Of a DNA stretch of 64,000 nt, positions 57,023-64,000 are shown piece after piece (the stretch's first letter is position 1; every line of letters starts with the position of its first letter). Source of the stretch: Arcobacter sp. (lineage in GTDB: Bacteria > Campylobacterota > Campylobacteria > Campylobacterales > Arcobacteraceae); the NCBI GenBank assembly GCA_002869535.1, contig PKUK01000008.1, forward strand, positions 178,541-242,540. Reading direction: 5' to 3'. Position numbers and translations under genes: made by a program. The notes under the pieces were generated by a model that was given only the letters and a program-made list of their open reading frames with translations, did no database searches and was not told the DNA's origin.

Positions 57023-58095
57023 TATTTTGTCTCATTTATTATTTGTACTTTTGTATCAGGTCTTACTTTTGCAATATTGCTTATGATTATATTATCATTT
57101 GTACTTAATCCACTTTTTATAACTACGCCTTGTGATAATAATTGACCTATTTCAATTGGTATTATTTTAGCTTGATTATCTTTTACTACATAAACAAAGT
57201 TTCCTTTTACAGTTTTTAATAATGCCTCCTCAGGAATAATAAATACATCTGGAATATTTAAATTACCCAATTCTATTTGTACAAATTCTCCTACTAAAAG
57301 TTCTTGATTTTTATTCTCAAACTTTGCACGTAAGGGTAAAGTATCAGTTTGAGAGTCAAGTTTAGGAGAGATATAATCAATAATACCATTTTCATATTTT
57401 TTATCATTATTCACAAGTGTAACAGTTGCTTTCCCTTCTCTTATTTGTGAAAGAAATAGGCTAATATCATCTTTAGCTAAAGAAAACTCAACATGTATAG
57501 GATCAATTGAAGTAATAGTTACAAGTAAAGTATTTGTTGAATCAGTGCCTACTAAGTCACCTATATCATTATGCTTAACTCCTGCTATTCCTTTTATAGG
57601 AGAAAGTACTTTTGTATAGCTATATTGAATCTTTGCTTCAGTTAATTTTGCTTTGGCATCTTCATAGGTATATTCGTAAGTATCATAATCTTGTACACTA
57701 ATAGCTTTACTTTTTAAAAGTGCATTTGCTCTAACATAATCCTTATTTGCTTTATTAAAATTAGCTTCTGCTTGATCTAAACTTGCTTTATAAGTATCTT
57801 TTTCTATTGTATAAAGTAAATCACCTTTTTTAACTAAACTACCCTCTTTAAAATGTTTTTTTTCTAATATACCTTTAACCCTTGCTGTTACACCTGCTTC
57901 CTCAAAAGGTGTAATTAATCCAGGATAAGATTTAGATATAGAAGTATTCTCTTTTTTTACAATAAAAACTTTTACTGGTAAAGCAGGTTTCTCTTTTGAT
58001 ACATTTGTTGTAGGAGTGCTTGTTTTACTATCATTACATCCTGTAAAAACTATAATTACTGCTGTTATAAATAACAATATTTTTTGATTTATCAT
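57022..58095 (-). CDS. RND efflux membrane-fusion (periplasmic adaptor) protein
   Basis: A lipobox (VFTGCNDS) anchors this 357-residue AcrA-like protein. It shows the hairpin/lipoyl regions (ARVKGILEKKHFKEGSLVKKGDLLYTIE), alpha-hairpin coiled coil, beta-barrel (SPIKGIAGVKHNDIGDLVG) and membrane-proximal domain. It links the inner-membrane pump to the TolC-like protein. It overlaps both neighbours by one to four bases. Confidence 0.93.
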   Translation of the reverse strand: MINQKILLFITAVIIVFTGCNDSKTSTPTTNVSKEKPALPVKVFIVKKENTSISKSYPGLITPFEEAGVTARVKGILEKKHFKEGSLVKKGDLLYTIEKDTYKASLDQAEANFNKANKDYVRANALLKSKAISVQDYDTYEYTYEDAKAKLTEAKIQYSYTKVLSPIKGIAGVKHNDIGDLVGTDSTNTLLVTITSIDPIHVEFSLAKDDISLFLSQIREGKATVTLVNNDKKYENGIIDYISPKLDSQTDTLPLRAKFENKNQELLVGEFVQIELGNLNIPDVFIIPEEALLKTVKGNFVYVVKDNQAKIIPIEIGQLLSQGVVIKSGLSTNDNIIISNIAKVRPDTKVQIINETK

Positions 58096-59327
58096 TTAAT
58101 ATATTCCTTTAAATTATTTCCACTATTGTAAATTACATTAGCTTTTTTGATTTCTATGTCATATTGGGCTGTTTTTAAAACACTTATTGCATTGTATTTT
58201 TCAGTTAATGATTCTAAATAAGCAATATTATCAATTAATCCATTCTCAAATTTTGATTTAACAACTTTATAGGCACTATTTGCAGCTGCTAAACCTGATT
58301 GTGCAGATTTTACTTTTAGTTTTGCTATATCATATGCTTTTATTGCAAGTTGTAAATCAACATTTGCTTTATTTTTTTCATACATATATTTTGATTTTAG
58401 ACTTAAATATTTTTTATATTGAGATTCATATCTGTTTTTTGTTTCTCCAAACGAAAATATATTCCAAGTCAAATTTATAGATGCAATATTTTGATCATCT
58501 AAAGTAGAATCATAACTTGAATTTTTATAATTCATATCATATTTTGTATATGTATTTTTTAAATTTATTGTAGGAAGATAGCCACTTTTTTCTATATTTG
58601 CATTATTTAAAAGTGTATCTAAATCATATTCTAAAGACTTAATATCTGCTCTAGTTAATTCAGTTTGCAATTGTGAAAACTCATTTAATAAAGAACCACT
58701 TTCAATGCTTACATCAACGCCAGTAATATAATTAAGATTGTGCACTATTGTTTGTAATTGTAACTCTATTTCATGCAAACTTACATTTGCACTTTCAACT
58801 CTATAGATTATTTTTTCTAATTCATCTTCAGTTGTAGTTCCAACATCTAAATATTTTTTTAATCTATTATATTGGGCATTTAATTGTTCTATCTCTTTTT
58901 CTTTTGCTTCTTTGCTTGAAAGAAGAGATAAATAACTAAAATAGTAGTTCACTACATTTAAAGCAATCTTATTTTTATTGGCTTGAATAGCTTCTTCTGT
59001 ACTTTTAATATTTGAATCATAGCTTTTGAAAGTATCACTTCTTTTCCCACCATCATATAAAATAAAACTTGCCGTTGCATAGGTGGTTGACCCTTCATTT
59101 GCAACATTTGCTGTTTCTTTATTTGTTTGAGAATAACTTGCCCCAACATCAACTTTTGGTAGATATCCACTTTTCACACTTTCAAACTCATTTTTTAATG
59201 ACTCTAATTCATAATTATAAGAATCAACCAATCTATTTTTTAATGAAAGTTCAACTAGCTCATTTAAGTTTTGACTCCACATAAAAATTGGTATTAAGAA
59301 AATAAAACACAATTTTTTCAATTTCAC
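58092..59327 (-). CDS. TolC-family outer membrane efflux protein
   Basis: A signal peptide (1-18, MWSQN end) and two OEP repeats (residues 25-220 and 235-405) with long coiled helices and VDVGASYSQTN-type outer strands; 411 residues. It is the exit duct for the pump. It is the first gene of the efflux operon and faces the MarR gene across two palindromes. Confidence 0.9.
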   Translation of the reverse strand: MKLKKLCFIFLIPIFMWSQNLNELVELSLKNRLVDSYNYELESLKNEFESVKSGYLPKVDVGASYSQTNKETANVANEGSTTYATASFILYDGGKRSDTFKSYDSNIKSTEEAIQANKNKIALNVVNYYFSYLSLLSSKEAKEKEIEQLNAQYNRLKKYLDVGTTTEDELEKIIYRVESANVSLHEIELQLQTIVHNLNYITGVDVSIESGSLLNEFSQLQTELTRADIKSLEYDLDTLLNNANIEKSGYLPTINLKNTYTKYDMNYKNSSYDSTLDDQNIASINLTWNIFSFGETKNRYESQYKKYLSLKSKYMYEKNKANVDLQLAIKAYDIAKLKVKSAQSGLAAANSAYKVVKSKFENGLIDNIAYLESLTEKYNAISVLKTAQYDIEIKKANVIYNSGNNLKEYIK

Positions 59328-59332
59328 TCCTT

Positions 59333-59352
59333 TTATCTTGCTAGAAAGATAA
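59333..59352. promoter_or_regulatory. MarR operator candidate 1
   Basis: TTATCTT-GCTAGA-AAGATAA, 7-bp perfect arms, directly before the TolC-like gene. It is related in sequence to the palindrome 37 bases further on, suggesting two binding sites for a dimeric regulator. Confidence 0.6.
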
Positions 59353-59372
59353 CATAGAGTAACTTAAATTTG

Positions 59373-59386
59373 TCTTTCTAGAAAGA
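59373..59386. promoter_or_regulatory. MarR operator candidate 2
   Basis: TCTTTCTAGAAAGA is a perfect 14-bp palindrome; CTAGAAAGATA is shared with the first site. It lies between the efflux operon and the divergent marR gene. Centres are 37 bp apart, about 3.5 helical turns. Confidence 0.6.
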
Positions 59387-59423
59387 TATAGTTCTTTAAT
59401 AAAACTTTCGCTAAACTTCGCTT

Positions 59424-59900
59424 ATGGAAAAAAAGCACATAGACAATTTTTTTGAAAATATCGTAACAATACAAGAATACAATCAATTTGGATTTACACT
59501 CCCAATAATGCTTATATATATAAATATATTTAATGAAACAGAGAGTTATTTAAAAGTAACCTATGATTTAATACATTCTGATATAGATGTTTTAACTGCT
59601 TTATATTTTAATGGTAAAGTTCTTTCACCAACAGATTTATATGCAGCTACAGTTTTCTCATCAGGTGGCATGACAAAAATTCTAAAAAAACTAGAAAACA
59701 GTGCTTATATTACAAGAAAACCTTCCGAAAAAGATAAACGAAGTACATTAGTATATTTGGAGAAAAAAGGTGAAAAACTTGTAGAAAAATGTCTAACTGA
59801 CATAGTAGAACATAGAAAGAGACTATTTGATGTACTTACAATAGATGAACAAAAAAACTTACAAAAGATATTAGAAAAACTAACTTACAATTTATTTTAA
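59424..59900 (+). CDS. MarR-family regulator, divergent from the efflux operon
   Basis: The 158-residue winged helix protein has LSPTDLYAATVFSSGGMTKILKKLENSAYITRKPSEKDKRSTLVYLEKKG, the typical recognition helix and wing. It most probably represses the TolC-MFP-RND operon and itself by binding the two palindromes in the intergenic gap. The ATG lacks a clear ribosome-binding site. Confidence 0.9.
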   Translation: MEKKHIDNFFENIVTIQEYNQFGFTLPIMLIYINIFNETESYLKVTYDLIHSDIDVLTALYFNGKVLSPTDLYAATVFSSGGMTKILKKLENSAYITRKPSEKDKRSTLVYLEKKGEKLVEKCLTDIVEHRKRLFDVLTIDEQKNLQKILEKLTYNLF

Positions 59901-59901
59901 T

Positions 59902-62900
59902 CTATTTAATCGCAATTACTTTATTCTTTCCAGTTTTTTTTGCTTCATATAAAGCCTCATCTGCTCTTTTGAAAATCGTATTAATTGTATCAGTGTTATT
60001 AAACTCTACTACACCTAAACTAATTGTTTCTCTTCCTACAATTTCAAACTTTATATCTTCTACAAGTTTTCTTATATTTTCAGCAACAATTTTAGCATCG
60101 TTTAAACTTGTATTTTCACAAATAATAAGAAACTCTTCTCCACCCCATCTTGCAATAATATCTGTAATTCTAAGATTGATTTTTAAAGCTTTTGCAATTT
60201 CTTTTAATACATAATCACCAACATCATGACCATAGGTGTCATTTACCTTTTTAAAATCATCAATATCTAATAATATAATTGAAAATTGTGTTTTATATCT
60301 TTTAAACTCTTCTACTTTTATTAACATTGTTTCATCAAGTTTCATTCTATTATATAAGCCTGTCAATTTATCAGTTATTGAGAGTTCTTCGATTCTTTTT
60401 TTATCTGTAATATCTTCTGATATTGCTCTATATCCAATTTTTTTATTTTCTTTAATTATTGGTTCAATATACATATTAAGCCAAATGGTTTCACCATCTT
60501 TTCTTAAGTTTTTAATTTCTCCAGACCATATCTTATCTTTTGAAATAGTTTCCCATAAATTAACAAAAAAATCATCATCAAGGTCAGGATGTCGCATGTG
60601 GGTATGTTTTTTACCAAGTAGTTCTTCTTTTGTATAACCAACAGTTTTACAATATGGTTCATTTGCTTTTGTAATTATTCCATTTGTATCAGTTGTAAGA
60701 ATTAATACATATTTATTAACCATATGTTGCTGTTCTTCTATCTCATTTTTTGCTTTTGTAAGATCTTTGTTAAGTAAATGTACTGTTCTATTTTTATATA
60801 AAATAATTAAAACTATAATCGCAAAAACTAAACTTGTCTGCCAAAGCAGTGTATAATTGACTTCTTGGGCAACCTTTATCTCTATCCATTTATTTATAAT
60901 TGTTCTTTTTTGTTCTTCACTTATCTCATCTAAAGCTTTTTGCATAATATTATTTAATAGGGGTTCATCATTTCTTGATGCAATACTCAATTTAATATCA
61001 AATTCTAACTTTCCTGCAATTTTCAAATCAAACATAGAGTACTTTTGTATACCATAACCAATAGCTGGCATAATATCTATATAGCCAAATAACTCCCCAC
61101 TACTAACTCTTTCTAGTCCCTCTTTTGCATTTTTAACATCTACAATTTCAATTAAGGGATTTCTCTGTTTTAATACATCTTTAAAAGCATAACTTTTTAC
61201 AATCCCAACTTTTTTGTTACTAAGTTCTTTTGAGTCTTTAATAAATAATTTATCTAATTTTGTGGCAATAACAAATGGCTCAGCTAGATAAGGATTTGTA
61301 AAGTTCATACTATCTCTACGGCTTGCAAGATCCATCGCAACAGGAAGAATATCACATTTTCTATCTCTAATATTTTGTAAAGATTGTGACCACTCTTTAG
61401 TTTGGACAAGTTTAATAGGAGTATCAATATATGTAGAAATTATATTTATTAAATCTGCCCCTATTCCATTATGGTTTCCATTATTGTCAATTTGTTCAAA
61501 AGGTAACCAGTCTGGAAGAACACACATTTTTATTATCTTTTTCTTTTTTAAATATTTAATTTCTTCATTATTTAAACTATAATTTAAATCTGAAAGGTTC
61601 ATCCATTTATGTTTTAGCTTTACTTTTTCATTGTGAGGTATCACATCATTTACTTTTTCTAATATGGATTTTAATAATAAATTATCTTTTGATACAGCCA
61701 TAGGAAGAGCAGTTTTTTTCTCTAATCCAAGATCATTTAAAGTTATTGTCTTTACATTACTTAACCAATCTTTTTGAATATAATATTGTAAAGCAGGAAG
61801 ACTTCCTATTGCAGCATCTGCTTGTCCCATAGATACATCTTCAACTGCATTTGCAGTAGATGAAGAGAATAGTAGTTTTTGTTCTGGGAAATTATCTTTT
61901 AAATATGTCTCTACAAATGATTTTTTTGTTACTGCTATTATTTTATCTTTCAAGTCATTCATTGACTTGAAATTACTATTTTTATCTACTGCAACTCCAG
62001 TTGAAAATTCAATATGGTTAAAGTTTGTAAAATCTAAGTATTTTTTTCTTTCATTAGTAATTGCAACATGTGGAATTAAATCTATATTTTTATCTTTTAA
62101 CATTATCAAAAACTCATTCCAAGATTTATTAGTGATAAAATTAATCTCTATATTTAAATATTTGCCTACCAACTTCATATAATCTATGCTATACCCTTTT
62201 GGAATATCATTTTCATTGAAGTTAAAAGGTGGAAATGTTTTTAAGTTTGCAACATGAAGGACTTTTTTATTTTTTAAATACTCTCTTTCTTCTTTTGTTA
62301 AATTTAGATGGTTTTCATCTGGGATATTTTGTGGTGTTGCAAACCACTTTTTACTTATATAGCTTTTTGTATCTTCAGGTATAAAAGCTAAGCCTTTATT
62401 TAAAATAGAAATTGCTTCAGGATAATCTTTTCTTATGGAAAATACTAAGTTTAAAGTACTGTTTTGTACTTTATCCACAATTTTAAGATAGGGTAACCTC
62501 TCTTTTTGTGCTAAATAAAAAATCTCATGATTGCCAATCGTAGCATCAATTTTTCCAGTTATAAGATTATGCAGTATCTCATCCAATGTTTTTAAGGGAA
62601 CTAAAATCGACTCTTTGTATTGGGAAATAAGTTTTTTATCAAATAAATTATTTTCTAAATATCCAATTTTTTTACCAAGTAAATCATCAATAGAATTGAT
62701 ATTTTTAGGATTATTATTTAGTGTAATAAAATATTTTTTTGTAGAAGTATAACTATTTGAAAAGTTGAAAAATTTGGCTCTCTCTTCATGTACAGCACTT
62801 GTACTTAAGCCATCAATCTCTTTATTGATAGCTTTTTGTACCATATCTTTCCATGTACCAACTTTTAATTGAAAGTTTGCGCCAGTATTTTTATTAACTA

Positions 62901-63099
62901 AGCTTAATATATCAACATCAAATCCATTAATGGAGTTGCCATTATTTATAACAAATGGTGCCCATGTTGTTTCTGTACCCAATGTGATTACAGGGTGCTT
63001 TGCAAGCCATTTTTTCTCTTTTTGGGTTAATTCAACGTGTGAAGCAAATAAATGAAGTGTAAAAAACAGTGTTAAAATTAAGCTAAATAATCTTTTCAA
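59902..63099 (-). CDS. diguanylate cyclase with three solute-binding domains and PAS
   Basis: A 1065-residue membrane sensor. Order: signal peptide (1-19), three type-3 solute-binding domains (about 30-250, 270-500, 505-750; each with GFDVDIL, GYSIDYM or GIGADLI-like ligand loops), one membrane segment (about 755-775, TSLVFAIIVLIILY), PAS domain (about 795-900, GYTKEELLGKKHTHMRHP) and GGDEF (905-1065, ARWGGEEFL with I-site RITD). It probably senses an amino acid-like nutrient in the periplasm and a second cue at PAS to make c-di-GMP. Solitary gene, two bases convergent with marR. Confidence 0.93.
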   Translation of the reverse strand: MKRLFSLILTLFFTLHLFASHVELTQKEKKWLAKHPVITLGTETTWAPFVINNGNSINGFDVDILSLVNKNTGANFQLKVGTWKDMVQKAINKEIDGLSTSAVHEERAKFFNFSNSYTSTKKYFITLNNNPKNINSIDDLLGKKIGYLENNLFDKKLISQYKESILVPLKTLDEILHNLITGKIDATIGNHEIFYLAQKERLPYLKIVDKVQNSTLNLVFSIRKDYPEAISILNKGLAFIPEDTKSYISKKWFATPQNIPDENHLNLTKEEREYLKNKKVLHVANLKTFPPFNFNENDIPKGYSIDYMKLVGKYLNIEINFITNKSWNEFLIMLKDKNIDLIPHVAITNERKKYLDFTNFNHIEFSTGVAVDKNSNFKSMNDLKDKIIAVTKKSFVETYLKDNFPEQKLLFSSSTANAVEDVSMGQADAAIGSLPALQYYIQKDWLSNVKTITLNDLGLEKKTALPMAVSKDNLLLKSILEKVNDVIPHNEKVKLKHKWMNLSDLNYSLNNEEIKYLKKKKIIKMCVLPDWLPFEQIDNNGNHNGIGADLINIISTYIDTPIKLVQTKEWSQSLQNIRDRKCDILPVAMDLASRRDSMNFTNPYLAEPFVIATKLDKLFIKDSKELSNKKVGIVKSYAFKDVLKQRNPLIEIVDVKNAKEGLERVSSGELFGYIDIMPAIGYGIQKYSMFDLKIAGKLEFDIKLSIASRNDEPLLNNIMQKALDEISEEQKRTIINKWIEIKVAQEVNYTLLWQTSLVFAIIVLIILYKNRTVHLLNKDLTKAKNEIEEQQHMVNKYVLILTTDTNGIITKANEPYCKTVGYTKEELLGKKHTHMRHPDLDDDFFVNLWETISKDKIWSGEIKNLRKDGETIWLNMYIEPIIKENKKIGYRAISEDITDKKRIEELSITDKLTGLYNRMKLDETMLIKVEEFKRYKTQFSIILLDIDDFKKVNDTYGHDVGDYVLKEIAKALKINLRITDIIARWGGEEFLIICENTSLNDAKIVAENIRKLVEDIKFEIVGRETISLGVVEFNNTDTINTIFKRADEALYEAKKTGKNKVIAIK

Positions 63100-63150
63100 A
63101 TATAAGAATTCCTAATAAAATATTGGATTATATCTAAATAATAATTTAGA

Positions 63151-63738
63151 TTATATTAGTGCTTCAATCCAAGTTGCAAGTTGTTTTAAACTTTTTTCTT
63201 CTTTATTAGATATAAAAACAGAAGGTTTATTTTTTCTATTATTTTGTACATCATCTTTCATTAACTCTAAATCAACTCCTACGTATGGTGCTAAGTCAGT
63301 TTTATTTACTACAAGTAAATCAGAAAAAAGCAATCCTGCACCTTTTTTACGTGGAATATCTGCCCCTTGTGCCACATCAATTACATACATATAATAATCA
63401 ACAAGTTCATAAGAAAAAGTTGCACTAAGGTTATCTCCACCACTCTCCACAAAAGTAATATCTGGATTAAACTTTTCTTCAAGTTCTCGTACAGCTTTTT
63501 GATTCATAGAGATATCATCTCTTATTGCTGTGTGAGGACAACCACCTGTTTCTACACCTATTATTCTATTTTCATCTAAGTCAAGTGTTTTTTTAAGATA
63601 ATTTGCATCTTCTGTTGTATATATATCATTTGTCACAATTGCAAGTGAATATTTATCTTTTAATATATTTGTAAGACTCTCTATTAGTGAAGTTTTACCA
63701 CTTCCTACAGGTCCTGCTATTCCTATTTTTAAACTCAT
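63151..63738 (-). CDS. ureG: urease accessory GTPase UreG
   Basis: Loads nickel into urease. 195 residues with P-loop [14 protein letters not shown], the nickel-binding [15 protein letters not shown] motif (Cys-Pro-His) and [14 protein letters not shown]. It is immediately downstream of ureF, the usual urease accessory order. Confidence 0.96.
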   Translation of the reverse strand: MSLKIGIAGPVGSGKTSLIESLTNILKDKYSLAIVTNDIYTTEDANYLKKTLDLDENRIIGVETGGCPHTAIRDDISMNQKAVRELEEKFNPDITFVESGGDNLSATFSYELVDYYMYVIDVAQGADIPRKKGAGLLFSDLLVVNKTDLAPYVGVDLELMKDDVQNNRKNKPSVFISNKEEKSLKQLATWIEALI

Positions 63739-63752
63739 TTTTTAATTATCCT

Positions 63753-64000
63753 TTACGTTATAAACATCTTTGGTTCTAAATTCTTGTGAGAAAAAATGAT
63801 TTCTTCAAAAAGTGGATTAAAGTTTGTGATTTTTTTATCAATTTTTTCAAAAACAATATTCTCTAATATTTCATCAAATTCAAATAGCATTTGTTGTATT
63901 TGAGAGGGTTTTATTCTTGATATTTTAAGTGTTGTTGCTGCTATGTTTATAAGGTTCTTTTTCGTCCACATCACAATAAAATCTTCCATACAAATATCTA
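63753..64000 (-). CDS. ureF: urease accessory protein UreF, C-terminal part (cut by window end)
   Basis: The frame is open to the right edge of the window, so this is the end of a longer gene. The visible ~80 residues are helical (NLINIAATTLKISRIKPSQIQQMLFEFDEIL) and end HKNLEPKMFIT, comparable to the C-terminal H-E-x-x-x-S-R-L-F end of UreF. Placed 14 bases before ureG, in the standard order ureF-ureG. UreF acts with UreG and UreD/H in urease maturation. Confidence 0.7.
   Translation of the reverse strand, partial: DICMEDFIVMWTKKNLINIAATTLKISRIKPSQIQQMLFEFDEILENIVFEKIDKKITNFNPLFEEIIFSHKNLEPKMFIT

Noticed and set aside
1-64000. Reassigned stop codon (genetic code change)
   Set aside because: TAA and TAG both end many genes correctly here, and the in-frame stops are too few and of both kinds.

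Overview
The window is AT-rich chromosomal DNA from a Campylobacterota bacterium, most likely of the Arcobacteraceae. The evidence is the strongly A/T-biased codon use, an S10-spc ribosomal operon without rpmD (L30), a MurF with a membrane-embedded N-terminus, many PAS/GGDEF/chemoreceptor proteins, and urease accessory genes at the right edge. It is mostly housekeeping core with a few small accessory patches. No tRNA, rRNA or CRISPR array was seen.

Layout. 1-1000: tail of an unknown gene, terminator, exodeoxyribonuclease III. 1030-6580: accessory patch with a YobI-type P-loop NTPase (broken by an in-frame stop), a 587-bp non-coding element with 94-bp perfect terminal inverted repeats, two ORF6N (phage antirepressor-type) genes and a 63% lysine mini-protein. 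6585-13240: radical SAM, PsiE-like, DsbA-like, ADP-ribosylglycohydrolase, two J-domain proteins, a monooxygenase-fold and a tautomerase-fold protein, a response regulator-PAS protein and MsrA. 13400-25260: uvrC, alr, Sel1 protein, CinA-like protein, two divergent adenylate kinases, ygiQ, a ZnuA-like protein, aspS, a lipoprotein and a uracil-DNA-glycosylase-like Fe-S protein. 25290-26820: small HTH gene with a near-consensus promoter, and a diguanylate cyclase. 26917-37506: the S10-spc operon from rpsJ to infA (including secY and map), all on the minus strand behind a perfect TTGACA-17-TATAAT promoter. 37770-41330: three small unknown genes, def, dadA, ridA. 41401-43320: a second, decayed copy of the non-coding element and a coiled-coil membrane protein. 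43430-48140: HIT protein, a four-helix-bundle (23S intervening-sequence type) gene in its own inverted repeats, murF, alpha/beta hydrolase, ddl, ruvA. 48225-53290: haem-binding chemoreceptor, small CheZ-like protein, truD, thiL, superoxide reductase. 53328-59900: TolC-MFP-RND efflux operon with a TetR gene at its end and a divergent MarR gene at its start. 59902-64000: a triple solute-binding PAS-GGDEF sensor, ureG and the end of ureF.

The most striking pattern is that seven otherwise intact genes are interrupted by a single in-frame TAA or TAG with homologous sequence continuing in the same frame: yobI, the response regulator-PAS gene, alr, ygiQ, rplE, superoxide reductase and the RND pump. 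rplE (ribosomal protein L5) is essential, so these cannot all be simple dead genes. Base-call errors in the assembly, or nonsense suppression, must be considered. The second striking item is the pair of related non-coding elements (4663-5249 and 41401-41945), the first flanked by AATTC direct repeats like a target-site duplication, each lying next to accessory genes.

Functional links: alr, ddl and murF feed D-alanine into peptidoglycan, while dadA (with ridA) oxidises D-amino acids. Two diguanylate cyclases, the PAS response regulator and the haem chemoreceptor suggest a motile, redox-sensing lifestyle. MsrA and superoxide reductase handle oxidative damage.
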